Part shown: piece after piece, positions 44,449 through 53,215 of the stretch | How the letters are laid out: every line of letters begins with the position of its first letter | Position numbering within the stretch: position 1 is the first letter of the stretch | Source: a bacterium | GTDB lineage: Bacteria > RUG730 > JAAEPJ01 | Direction of reading: 5' to 3' | Assembly (NCBI GenBank): GCA_024222485.1 | Contig: JAAEPJ010000048.1 | Span: 3,569 to 67,568, forward strand | Length of the DNA stretch: 64,000 nucleotides | Program-made: the position numbers and the translations under genes | The notes under the pieces: generated by a model | Told to the model about the DNA's origin: nothing | The model's input: only the letters and a program-made list of their open reading frames with translations | The model's database searches: none

Positions 44449-46347
44449 TTACCCTCTTTTTACTGCATCAAATTTACACACATCAAAACAAACACCACAT
44501 TTGATACATTTATCTTGATCAATTTCATGAATTTTTTTAACTTCACCGCTAATGGCATCAACAGGACACTTCCTCGCACATACAGTACAGCCAATACATG
44601 TCTCCCCTAAAATATCATATTCAATAAGATCTTCACATTCACCAACTGGACAAGTTTGCAAGTTAACATGAGCATCATACTCCTCTTTAAAATTTTTCAT
44701 AGTGGATAAAACAGGATTTGGTGCAGTCTTGCCTAATGCACAAAGCGAAGCGAGTTGAACATTTTTACCTAAATCTTTTAAAGTCTCCAATGTTTCTGGG
44801 GTTGCATTGCCTTCTCTAATATCTTCAAGCATACTTTTCATCTGCTTCGTGCCCTCACGGCAAGGAGTACATTTTCCACAAGATTCATCTTGCGTAAATT
44901 TCATAAAAAAATCAGCAATCGAAACCATACAAGTTGTATCATTCATCACGACAAGCCCACCAGAGCCAACCATCGCACCAACACTTTTTAAAGAATCAAA
45001 ATCAACAGGCAAGTCCCATTCAGATTTTGTCAAACAACCACCGCTAGGTCCGCCAATTTGGACAGCTTTGAAGGCATCATTATTAATCTTGCCATCTTTA
45101 TCAATAACACCACCAGCAATATCAGAAATAATTTCACTAATAGTTGTGCCAAATGGCACTTCAATAAGGCCCGTATTTGCAACATGCCCAGTAATTGCAA
45201 AAGTTTTGGTTCCTGCCGCATTTTTCGTGCCAATTTTATTATATTCTGATGATCCCATAGCCATAATAACGGGAATAGTTGCTAAAGTTTCAACATTGTT
45301 AATCACAGTCGGAGAACCAAACAATCCATGCTCCGCAGGAAATGGAGGTTTTGGCATTGGCATACCTCGTTTACCTTCAACTGAGGCCATAAGTGCAGTT
45401 TCTTCTCCACAGACAAATGCCCCAGCACCTTCCATAACCCAAACCTTAAAGTTTTTTCCTGAACCAAAAATATTATTACCTAAAACACCAAGCTCTTCTG
45501 CTTGAACAATAGCCTTATTCATTCTTTCAACAGCTAAAGGATATTCTGTTCTCACATACACACAACCTTCATCAGCGCCAATAGCCTGTGCTGCGATCAT
45601 CATCCCCTCTAAAACTCCATGAGGATTCCCTTCCATAACACTCCGATCCATAAAAGCTCCAGGATCACCCTCATCACCATTACAAATTATATATTTTTTA
45701 ACTCTAGGTTCCTTCCGCGCTAAATCCCATTTTAAACCAGTAGAAAAGCCACCGCCTCCTCTCCCACGAATACCTGACTCCGTAATATCTCGACAAATTT
45801 CCTCATCAGTCATTTCTAAAACCGCTTTCGCCGCCATCAAATAACCGCCATTTAAAATATACTCATTTAATGATTCTGCTGCTATACGCCCACATGTTTT
45901 CAAAAGGAGTCTATGTTGTTTAGCGTAAAAAGGAATCTCTTTTACACCTTTACACTTCTTCTCACTCCTTGGATCGAGATAAAGAAGTCTATCAATAACT
46001 CCATCAGATTTAATAGATTCTTTTACAATCTCTTTCACATCAGCAGCCTGAACCTTCGTATATAAAATCTCATCTGGTAAAACTGTTACAAGAGACCCCA
46101 TTTGACAAAAACCTTGACAACCACTTTTTGCAATACTTAAATCTTTACCCTTATCTTCCTTCTTAAGATCAACAGTAACATCCAGACCTTCTTCCGCCAA
46201 AACTTTCAAAAACTCATCATAAACTTTATCACCGCCATTTGACATACAACCTGTTCCACCACAGAGCACAACGCGTTTTTTAAACGATGAAAAGGTTTCG
46301 TCCATCTCTTGTTTTAATTTCACTAATTCTTCTCTATTAATACACAT
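44449..46347 (-). CDS. hydB: Hydrogenase subunit HydB (NuoF-like, with N- and C-terminal clusters)
   Basis: The NADH- and FMN-binding subunit. An N-terminal 2Fe-2S thioredoxin-like domain (VLCGGTGCMSNGGDK, SGCQGFCQMGSLV) precedes the NuoF core: RGRGGGGFSTGLKWD, NGDEGDPGAFMDRSVMEGNPH, EGAGAFVCGEETALMASVEGKRG and ESCGKCTPCREG for its 4Fe-4S. The C-terminus adds two ferredoxin clusters (CIGCTVCARKCPVDA, CIKCGVCFDVCK). 632 residues, the normal length of Thermotoga-type HydB. Together with HydA and HydC it makes an electron-bifurcating complex. Confidence 0.94.
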   Translation of the reverse strand: MCINREELVKLKQEMDETFSSFKKRVVLCGGTGCMSNGGDKVYDEFLKVLAEEGLDVTVDLKKEDKGKDLSIAKSGCQGFCQMGSLVTVLPDEILYTKVQAADVKEIVKESIKSDGVIDRLLYLDPRSEKKCKGVKEIPFYAKQHRLLLKTCGRIAAESLNEYILNGGYLMAAKAVLEMTDEEICRDITESGIRGRGGGGFSTGLKWDLARKEPRVKKYIICNGDEGDPGAFMDRSVMEGNPHGVLEGMMIAAQAIGADEGCVYVRTEYPLAVERMNKAIVQAEELGVLGNNIFGSGKNFKVWVMEGAGAFVCGEETALMASVEGKRGMPMPKPPFPAEHGLFGSPTVINNVETLATIPVIMAMGSSEYNKIGTKNAAGTKTFAITGHVANTGLIEVPFGTTISEIISDIAGGVIDKDGKINNDAFKAVQIGGPSGGCLTKSEWDLPVDFDSLKSVGAMVGSGGLVVMNDTTCMVSIADFFMKFTQDESCGKCTPCREGTKQMKSMLEDIREGNATPETLETLKDLGKNVQLASLCALGKTAPNPVLSTMKNFKEEYDAHVNLQTCPVGECEDLIEYDILGETCIGCTVCARKCPVDAISGEVKKIHEIDQDKCIKCGVCFDVCKFDAVKRG

Positions 46348-46349
46348 AA

Positions 46350-46823
46350 CTATGCCTCCAAATCATCCATAAGTTTCATAACCTTATCTAAGGTCATATC
46401 ACCATGTACTTCATCATTTAAAACAATAACTGGCGCCAAACCACAAGCCCCAAGGCAAGACACAGTCTCAACAGTTATAAAGCCATCATCACTTGTTACT
46501 TTCTTATCCTTAAGTAAAAATCGTTTCTTTAACGCTTTAATGATATCTCCAGATTTTTTAACATGGCAGGCTGTTCCATCACAAATTTTAATAATGTTCT
46601 TGCCCTTTGGCTCAAGTGTAAAATGTGAGAAAAAAGTTGCCACACCATAAACTTTAGAAGGAGGAATATTTAAAGTAGTTGCAATGTATAAAAGCGCATC
46701 TTTTGGCAAGTACCTAAATTCTTTCTGTACATCTTGTAAAATTGGAATTATTTTGGAAGGATCATTTTTGTGTTTCTGCAAAATTTTTGCAATCACATCA
46801 AAGTCAACAACGGATTCACTCAT
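46350..46823 (-). CDS. hydC: Hydrogenase subunit HydC (NuoE-like)
   Basis: A 157-residue 2Fe-2S thioredoxin-like protein. VYGVATFFSHFTLEPKGKNIIKICDGTACHVKKS and TVSCLGACGLAPVIVLNDE hold the four cluster cysteines. It opens the operon. A 16-bp inverted repeat (46844-46924) lies in its promoter region right after rex. Confidence 0.94.
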   Translation of the reverse strand: MSESVVDFDVIAKILQKHKNDPSKIIPILQDVQKEFRYLPKDALLYIATTLNIPPSKVYGVATFFSHFTLEPKGKNIIKICDGTACHVKKSGDIIKALKKRFLLKDKKVTSDDGFITVETVSCLGACGLAPVIVLNDEVHGDMTLDKVMKLMDDLEA

Positions 46824-46843
46824 TTTTCTACCTCTTTTTTTAT

Positions 46844-46924
46844 TGTCATCTTAAACAAAATAAAACAATTCCAAATCAAACTAAATGCTTAATATAATTG
46901 TTTATCACTTTGTTTAAGATGACA
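46844..46924. promoter_or_regulatory. 16-bp inverted repeat ahead of the hydrogenase operon
   Basis: TGTCATCTTAAACAAA (46844-46859) and TTTGTTTAAGATGACA (46909-46924) are perfect complements 49 bases apart. The outer bases read TTGT...ACAA as in Rex operators, though the inner bases do not match the usual consensus. It spans the likely hydC promoter directly after rex. Confidence 0.55.
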
Positions 46925-46933
46925 AGTATTTGA

Positions 46934-47551
46934 TTATCTAATTTGCTTAATTCGACTAGCTAACACTAGAAACGAACCAGCAATATTTTCATGTTTAACC
47001 ACAACATTTTGAGGAATAAGTAACCTAATCGGAGCAAAATTCCAAAGAGCTTTTACACCACATTCAACTAGCTTATTAGCTAAAGTTTGTGCATATACTC
47101 TTGGCACTGTCAACACTCCAACATCTATCTCTGTTTTACTCAGATGCTCAGCCATATTTTTAATATCTAAAACTTGATGTCCATCAATGTAAGTATCTAT
47201 CTTATCAGGGTTATTATCAAAAACAAATTTGATATCTAAACCATACTCATCAAAACCTTTATATCTCAACAAAGAATAGCCAAGGTTCCCAGCACCGATT
47301 AAACATGCTTTCACCCCTTTCCCAAAGCTTAAAAACCTATCCAAAGAATCCCGCAAATCTTTAATGTGATAGCCGACTCTAGGTTTACCAACAATATCCG
47401 TTATTGATAAATCTTTACGAACCTGGATAGGTAATAAGTGAAGGTTTTTGGCAATCTTTGTACAAGAAATAAATTCTTGACCACTTGCTTCCACTTCTTT
47501 CAAATATTTATGATAAACCGAAAGTCTTTTAATTGTAGGTTCTGAACACAT
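46934..47551 (-). CDS. rex: Redox-sensing repressor Rex
   Basis: Rex releases DNA when NADH is high. The N-terminal winged helix (RLSVYHKYLKEVEASGQEFISCTKIAKNLHLLPIQVRKDLS) and the Rossmann domain with ACLIGAGNLGYSLLRYKGFDEYGLDIKFVFDNNPDKI are typical. The end has NVVVKHENIAGSFLVLA. 205 residues. Its position before hydCBA makes it the likely regulator of the hydrogenase. Confidence 0.95.
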   Translation of the reverse strand: MCSEPTIKRLSVYHKYLKEVEASGQEFISCTKIAKNLHLLPIQVRKDLSITDIVGKPRVGYHIKDLRDSLDRFLSFGKGVKACLIGAGNLGYSLLRYKGFDEYGLDIKFVFDNNPDKIDTYIDGHQVLDIKNMAEHLSKTEIDVGVLTVPRVYAQTLANKLVECGVKALWNFAPIRLLIPQNVVVKHENIAGSFLVLASRIKQIR

Positions 47552-47628
47552 TGAAAAACACCTTACTCTAATTTTTTATCTTTCAAAATTAAAACACTAA
47601 TCGATATTTTTTTATCTATTTAAATAAC

Positions 47629-47656
47629 ATTATACTTTTAAAATGTATTTTTGCAA
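47629..47656 (-). promoter_or_regulatory. Likely promoter of rex
   Basis: TTGCAA (47656-47651) and TATAAT (47634-47629) on the minus strand, 16-base spacer, about 80 bases ahead of the rex ATG. Confidence 0.6.
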
Positions 47657-47770
47657 GTATTTTCTACGAAATAAATAAATTGTTTAGATATTTAAAATAA
47701 AAATCATTTCCTACTTATAGCTGGAAATTAAAAATTATTAATTTAAAAATTTTCACTCATTGATAAAAAG

Positions 47771-48352
47771 CTATTTTGGAACTTTATTAAGCAAATCTCG
47801 TAACTTTACTCTTGCTCTAAAAAGACGCGTTTTTAAAGTAGATTCATTATATCTCAAAGTTTCCGCGGCTTCTTTATAGCTTAAATGTTCCAGATCACAT
47901 AACACAATAGGCATTCGGTATTTGTCTTCGAGGACATTTATAGCACCTAAAATTTTATTTTGCTCTTCTTGGTCTATCAAAATATTCACAGGATTTTTAT
48001 CTACATGCGAAACATATTCTTTCGTGTACTCACGATCATCTTCTTCAAGATAATAGATATATTTATTAAGTGTTTTTTGTTTACGCCTTTTTCGTGAAAC
48101 CCGATCCAAAAGAATCCAATTAAGCCAAGTCAAAAAAGCACACTCTTGTCGAAAGGATTTAATTTTTTTAAAAGCATCAATAAATACTTCCTGCACCAAA
48201 TCCATTGCATCATCTTTATTACCAATAAACCAATAAGCTGAGTGATAAATCTTTAGCTCATACTTTTTAATTAAAGTTTCAAAAGATTTTACATTAAGCT
48301 TTTTAGCTTGTTTTATTAATTCATTTTCATTCATACTTATTATTTCTTTCAT
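47771..48352 (-). CDS. ECF-type RNA polymerase sigma factor
   Basis: A 193-residue sigma-70 family member with region 2 (YHSAYWFIGNKDDAMDLVQEVFIDAFKKIKSFRQECAFLTWL) and region 4 (LCDLEHLSYKEAAETLRYNESTLKTRLFRARVKLRDLL). Region 3 is absent, so it is of the ECF group. No anti-sigma gene follows. It lies next to tad genes and rex but no dependent promoter can be named. An internal Met (48334) could also be the start. Confidence 0.88.
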   Translation of the reverse strand: MKEIISMNENELIKQAKKLNVKSFETLIKKYELKIYHSAYWFIGNKDDAMDLVQEVFIDAFKKIKSFRQECAFLTWLNWILLDRVSRKRRKQKTLNKYIYYLEEDDREYTKEYVSHVDKNPVNILIDQEEQNKILGAINVLEDKYRMPIVLCDLEHLSYKEAAETLRYNESTLKTRLFRARVKLRDLLNKVPK

Positions 48353-48374
48353 AAAAAAATAACAGGATATTTCT

Positions 48375-48845
48375 CTATGACATATTTAAAACATCCTCAC
48401 CAGATCTTCCACCACCATACTCCAGACTATCATTTTCCATCTCACCTTGAGCTTTTAGAATAACTTCTTTATCAATAGAACCAATACCTGACACCCCAAA
48501 AGTAAGCCCCGAAGGTAAAGAAAGCTCAACTTTAGTCCCTTTACTATTTGTAACCTCAACATCTTCCCGACCTAAAAAATTTTGAACCCTAGGCTTAATA
48601 ATCTCATCAATAATACGATCCTTTTTATCTAAATATGCATAAATAGTTCCACTTTTTACACCTCTAATTGAATATTTGGCATACAGTCTAGAAGCATAAT
48701 AAGAAGCCATCTCAAGTTTCTGTTTATCCATTAAATAGTCTGCAAGTGCCACCATCCCTAAAAGCAAAAACATAATAATAGGCGCTATCAGAATAAACTC
48801 CACAATCGCCTGAGCTTTTTTGTGATTAAGATCTTTTAAAAACAT
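48375..48845 (-). CDS. TadE-like pilus-assembly protein
   Basis: A short protein with the TadE motif: QAIVEFILIAPIIMFLLLGMVALADYLMDKQKLEMASYYASR, a membrane helix preceded by the A-x-V-E-F site. The remainder is periplasmic. It overlaps the upstream TadG-like gene by a TGATG, so TGA is a real stop there. Usually such proteins mature type IVc pili. Confidence 0.8.
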   Translation of the reverse strand: MFLKDLNHKKAQAIVEFILIAPIIMFLLLGMVALADYLMDKQKLEMASYYASRLYAKYSIRGVKSGTIYAYLDKKDRIIDEIIKPRVQNFLGREDVEVTNSKGTKVELSLPSGLTFGVSGIGSIDKEVILKAQGEMENDSLEYGGGRSGEDVLNMS

Positions 48846-49621
48846 CAATGATACACTCCTTTTTCTTGAGTAGGAGAGAGCCGTGCTTTAAACTCAGGTT
48901 TTGGATTAGGCCAAACACTAGCATCTTTACGTGTCATTTCCCCAAGTGCCACAGCCTCAAAAATAAAGCTCTCACCCCACAATTCAAGCTCTTTTTGCAA
49001 CACTACAATTGAATAAGTGTAATGATCAGCATGAGTCATCCATGCTGGGATATGATCTAATAAAACCAACTTCTCAAAAACTTTCCCGACTTCAGTCGTA
49101 TTTTTATATTGAATATTTATATATTGCCGCCTAAAATCAAGGGGTGTGAATTGCTGGTCAAAAAGCAAAGCATCTTTATCATTTTTAAGGATAAAATTTT
49201 CTGCTAACTTTGGTAGTAAATTAGCATAAATACTAGCAAACTTATCTTGCTGATTTTGATGAAGAGGCAGGACTCCAATATATCCACCACCACCAAAATA
49301 ACTTTGATAGTCCACTGTTCCCGCAAATGTATGAGGTGTTGAGCGGTCAAGAAGGTCAATCCCTGACTGATGATAGTCAGGAAAAACAATATTTTTATCT
49401 CCAGAAGGGTATTTCAAAATATAATTCTTATCTGCAATAGCATTAAATGCCCGAGCTTGGTAAGTCGCTATAGCTAATGCTGCGGCATCAACTGCTTTTT
49501 GCAACTTTACTTTAGCAATAGAAAGTTCTGTTAAATTGATCATTAAATAAGCAAAGGTCATCATTGCGGTAAAAACAAAAAGAAACATATACATTATTTG
49601 ACCTCTTTGTCTTTTTTTCAT
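48845..49621 (-). CDS. TadG-like / Flp-pilus-assembly membrane protein
   Basis: The N-terminus RQRGQIMYMFLFVFTAMMTFAYLMINLTELSIAKVKLQKAVDAAALAIATYQARAFN is the TadG hallmark (a basic GQ start, one helix, then QxAxDAAALA). The rest is periplasmic. The ATG at 49621 has GAAGG upstream. Coupled to tadE. Confidence 0.8.
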   Translation of the reverse strand: MKKRQRGQIMYMFLFVFTAMMTFAYLMINLTELSIAKVKLQKAVDAAALAIATYQARAFNAIADKNYILKYPSGDKNIVFPDYHQSGIDLLDRSTPHTFAGTVDYQSYFGGGGYIGVLPLHQNQQDKFASIYANLLPKLAENFILKNDKDALLFDQQFTPLDFRRQYINIQYKNTTEVGKVFEKLVLLDHIPAWMTHADHYTYSIVVLQKELELWGESFIFEAVALGEMTRKDASVWPNPKPEFKARLSPTQEKGVYH

Positions 49622-49695
49622 AAACACCTTCTTATTTGAGTAATATAATTTTAATAGCTTAATTTTTCATATCAAACAAAACCCCTCAATGTATC

Positions 49696-51231
49696 TTAAT
49701 GTCTAAAATGTCTTTGTCCAGTAAAAATCATTGCAATATCATGCTCATTACAAGAATTAATAACTTCATTATCTCGAATTGAACCACTCGGCTGAATCAC
49801 AGCTTTAATACCATACTCTGCAATCAACTCAATAGAGTCTTTAAACGGGAAAAATGCATCAGAGGCTAATACTGCACCATGAATATCAAACCCTGCCTTT
49901 ATAGCTTTATTAATTGCAATTTCAACAGAATCAACTCGGCTCATCTGCCCTGCTCCAATACCTAAAACCGCACCATTTTTTGCCAAAACAATAGCATTAG
50001 ACTTAACATGTTTGCAAACATGCCAAGAAAACTCTAAGTCTTGTTGTTCTTCTTCGCTTGGTTTCCGTTGACTGGCTACGATTCGTTCGCCAAGATCTTT
50101 ACAGTCTTTTTCTTGTACTAAAAAACCGGTAAACACTCGTTTATATTCAAGAACATCTTCTGCATGACCATTCATCTTAATAATTCTTAAATTATTTTTA
50201 GTGAGTAAAACCTTTAAAGCATCTTCTGCAAAATCAGGTGCAACGACACATTCAGTAAAAATTTTCACAATCTCATCAGCAGTAACTCTATCAACCTTTT
50301 TATTCGTTGCAACAATGCCACCATAGGCACTAATAGGATCTGTTAATAAAGCTTTTTTATATGCAGAAGCTAAGTTCAAATCGGTCCCAACACCGCAAGG
50401 ATTGTTATGCTTAACAATTACAACGGCTCTTCTTTTAATATCAGAAATAATATTCCACGCTGCCTCAATATCTAGGAGATTATTATATGAAAGTTCTTTC
50501 CCTCCCAGTTGTTGCCAGTTAATGGATGTCTTATCATCATCATCTAAGTAGTATGCTGCCTGCTGATGTGGGTTCTCACCATAATGTAAATCAAAATTTT
50601 TTATTAATTTTTTATTAACCTGATTCGGGAAAAGCTTTTTCCCATGATTATTATTTAATAAATAATTATGAATTAGATTATCATAAGCACTTGTTTCAAT
50701 AAATACTTTAGAGGCTAAAATTGCACGCTTTTCTAAAGAAATCCCCTCTTCTTTCCCTAGTTCTTGTAAAACCATATCATAATCCTTATTATCACAGACA
50801 ACCACAACGGACTCATAACTCTTTGCAGCAGAACGCAACATTGATGGTCCACCAATATCAATATTTTCAATCATTTCTTCATGCATAACATCATCTTTTT
50901 CTAACATTTCTTTAAACGGATAAAGATTAACGACAACCATATCAATATATTCTATTTCATGTTTGCTCACCTCTATCACATGTTCATCAAGATCACGCTT
51001 TGCAAGCAATGCACCATGAACCTTAGGGTGTAGCGTTTTTACTCTCCCATCTAATATTTCGGGGAATCCTGTAAAGTCTGAAATGTCTCTCACTTTAAAA
51101 CCTAAATCAGAAATAAATCTATGAGTGCCACCGGTAGAGATAATTTCCACCCCCATATGTATTAATTCTTTTACAAAATGCTCTAAACCTGTTTTATCTG
51201 AAACACTAACCAGCACTCGTTTAACTTTCAT
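49696..51231 (-). CDS. purH: Bifunctional AICAR transformylase / IMP cyclohydrolase
   Basis: The last two steps of IMP synthesis. The cyclohydrolase domain shows VSVSDKTGLEHFVKELIHMGVEIISTGGTHRF and ILDGRVKTLHPKVHGALL; the transformylase part has LRYGENPHQ-type HYGENPHQQAAYY, the catalytic KHNNPCGVG and DAFFPFKDSIELIAEYGIKAVIQPSGSIRDNEVI. It is 511 residues, full length. Confidence 0.97.
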   Translation of the reverse strand: MKVKRVLVSVSDKTGLEHFVKELIHMGVEIISTGGTHRFISDLGFKVRDISDFTGFPEILDGRVKTLHPKVHGALLAKRDLDEHVIEVSKHEIEYIDMVVVNLYPFKEMLEKDDVMHEEMIENIDIGGPSMLRSAAKSYESVVVVCDNKDYDMVLQELGKEEGISLEKRAILASKVFIETSAYDNLIHNYLLNNNHGKKLFPNQVNKKLIKNFDLHYGENPHQQAAYYLDDDDKTSINWQQLGGKELSYNNLLDIEAAWNIISDIKRRAVVIVKHNNPCGVGTDLNLASAYKKALLTDPISAYGGIVATNKKVDRVTADEIVKIFTECVVAPDFAEDALKVLLTKNNLRIIKMNGHAEDVLEYKRVFTGFLVQEKDCKDLGERIVASQRKPSEEEQQDLEFSWHVCKHVKSNAIVLAKNGAVLGIGAGQMSRVDSVEIAINKAIKAGFDIHGAVLASDAFFPFKDSIELIAEYGIKAVIQPSGSIRDNEVINSCNEHDIAMIFTGQRHFRH

Positions 51232-51273
51232 AACTTTCTCCTCATTTGAAATAATAGATAAAATATGATGATT

Positions 51274-52341
51274 TCAAGATAAATTAATGACCTGTAACAG
51301 TTCTTTAACAGTTCCCTTAATTTTAATAACTTCTTTTGAACTTTTAATTGCATTATCCGGATCTTTTAAACCATGCCCAGTCAAAACACAAACAATATTA
51401 CCTTTTTTGTTTTTATCAATCTTGCCTTCATGGACAGCCTTAATAAGCCCTGCCACACTAGCAGCAGATGCTGGCTCACAAAAAACACCTTCCAAGCGGC
51501 TTAGTAATTGATAAGCTAAAATAATCTCATCATCTTCAACCATATCAATCAATCCACCGGATTCATCCCGTGCTAATTCAGCAAACTTCCAGCTAGCAGG
51601 ATTTCCAATTCTGATAGCCGTTGCCAATGTTTCCGGATTATTCACCTTATGCCCTAAAACAATAGGTGCAGATCCTGCTGCTTGGTACCCCATCATTTTT
51701 GGCTTTTTCTTAGCAAAACCATGGTCAAAATATTCGTTATAACCTTGCCAGTAAGCTGTAATATTCCCTGCATTTCCCACAGGAATAAAATGATAATCAG
51801 GTGCATCTCCTAAAGCATCTATGATCTCAAAAGCCCCAGATTTCTGACCTTCAATCCGATATGGATTCAAAGAGTTTACCATTACAATCGGGTATTTCTG
51901 AGAAATCTCACACACCATATTTAAAGCATCATCAAAATTACCCTCTATTGACACCACTTTTGCATTATGCATAAGAGCCTGAGAAAGCTTACCAAAAGCA
52001 ATTTTTCCATCAGGAATCAACACCACACACTCCATGCCTGCACGAGCTGCATAAGCCGCTGCAGATGCAGAAGTATTACCAGTTGAGGCACAAATTACAA
52101 CTTTAGCACCTTCTTCCTTAGCCTTAGTAATGGCCATGGTCATCCCTCGATCTTTAAATGATCCTGTCGGATTCAGCCCCTCATATTTTAAAAAAATGTC
52201 AGCCTTAATATTAAGCTCTTTTTTCAAGTTTTTTGCTTCAATTAGCGGAGTGTTTCCTTCACAAAGAGAGACAATACATGTCTCCTCTTTTACAGATAAA
52301 AACTTCCTGTAATGATCAATAAGACCCTTATATCTATTCAT
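51274..52341 (-). CDS. thrC: Threonine synthase
   Basis: A PLP enzyme converting O-phosphohomoserine to threonine. GLNPTGSFKDRGMTMA carries the Schiff-base Lys; STGNTSASAAAYAARAGMECVVL and HFIPVGNAGNITAYWQGY are PLP phosphate contacts; FCEPASAASVAGLI completes the fold. 355 residues. TGA is its stop; the frame beyond stays open towards purH, so this too looks like a true TGA stop. Gap to purH is short. Confidence 0.95.
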   Translation of the reverse strand: MNRYKGLIDHYRKFLSVKEETCIVSLCEGNTPLIEAKNLKKELNIKADIFLKYEGLNPTGSFKDRGMTMAITKAKEEGAKVVICASTGNTSASAAAYAARAGMECVVLIPDGKIAFGKLSQALMHNAKVVSIEGNFDDALNMVCEISQKYPIVMVNSLNPYRIEGQKSGAFEIIDALGDAPDYHFIPVGNAGNITAYWQGYNEYFDHGFAKKKPKMMGYQAAGSAPIVLGHKVNNPETLATAIRIGNPASWKFAELARDESGGLIDMVEDDEIILAYQLLSRLEGVFCEPASAASVAGLIKAVHEGKIDKNKKGNIVCVLTGHGLKDPDNAIKSSKEVIKIKGTVKELLQVINLS

Positions 52342-52461
52342 ACATTAAACTTCCTTTTTTTTAATTATCAAAATAATTTAATCGTTTAAATATCAAAATA
52401 GGCTCCAAAAAAAAAATTAAAAACTAACTTTTCCCAGATTATATAATGTATTCTTAATCAG

Positions 52462-53067
52462 TTAAGAATGACAAGCTTTACTTTCTTCTGCTGCAGTTTT
52501 TCTAATATAAAAAGGTTTTATATCTTGATAATGTGTAGGCTTTAAATTTTCAAAATCGATAAACTTAATTAAATACTTCCCCGAGCTGCCTGATGCTTCA
52601 ATAAAAACTTTATTAATAGGATCAATATTTTCTTTCTTTAAGATACTATAATCTGTTATGCGACGACCTTTAGAACTATAGGTAGCAGAATAAAATTCCC
52701 CCCTTAAAGCATCTTGCAAAACGACGATCTTATTTTTATTAACTTTATTTATTCTCAAAAACTTATACATCAAAACATCAAGCCCCACCACTCCATAAAC
52801 TTTGATATTGAGAACTTGAGCAATAGCCCTAGCAACAGAAACTCCAACACGAATTCCAGTAAAAGATCCTGGTCCTATATTAACAACTATTTTATTAAGG
52901 TCTCTGAGTGTTAAATTATTCTCTGTTAAAATTTGCTCAATTAAAGGTAAAGTTTTTTCACTATGGACAAGACCTTCATTGATCATTATAACTTTGTACT
53001 CTCTGCCTATTTTCAGACTCACTTCACACATTTTGCTTGTTGTATCTATTCCAAGAATAACAGACAT
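52462..53067 (-). CDS. tsaB: tRNA t6A synthesis factor TsaB
   Basis: A TsaD partner in threonylcarbamoylation of tRNA A37. VILGIDTTSKMCEVSL, GLVHSEKTLPLIEQIL and IVVNIGPGSFTGIRVGVSVARAIAQ are diagnostic. The ATG at 53067 has AAGGA at better spacing than 53073. Its partner TsaE is at 56767-57192; TsaD is not in the window. Confidence 0.92.
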   Translation of the reverse strand: MSVILGIDTTSKMCEVSLKIGREYKVIMINEGLVHSEKTLPLIEQILTENNLTLRDLNKIVVNIGPGSFTGIRVGVSVARAIAQVLNIKVYGVVGLDVLMYKFLRINKVNKNKIVVLQDALRGEFYSATYSSKGRRITDYSILKKENIDPINKVFIEASGSSGKYLIKFIDFENLKPTHYQDIKPFYIRKTAAEESKACHS

Positions 53068-53136
53068 AAACATTCCTTTTTATATAAAAAATAAATGGGG
53101 CACTTCTAATTAGATTTTATATTATAAAATTTTTAT

Positions 53137-53180
53137 AAAAAAAAAGCGACAGCCTGATTTCTAAAAATCAAGCTGTCACA
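53137..53180 (-). terminator. Intrinsic terminator after the GH94-like gene
   Basis: GACAGC-C-TGATTT pairs with AAATCA-A-GCTGTC around CTAA, followed on the minus strand by GC and nine T. It lies 36 bases after the stop of the large phosphorylase gene and separates it from tsaB. Confidence 0.88.
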
Positions 53181-53215
53181 TAATGTATTATAATATCACA
53201 AATAATCTCTAAGTA

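Noticed and set aside
44807-45505. Long plus-strand ORF opposite hydB
   Set aside because: Antisense to a conserved NuoF-like gene; codon bias alone explains the open frame.
46844-46924. Terminator of rex
   Set aside because: The loop is 49 bases and no T-run follows the second arm on the transcribed strand.
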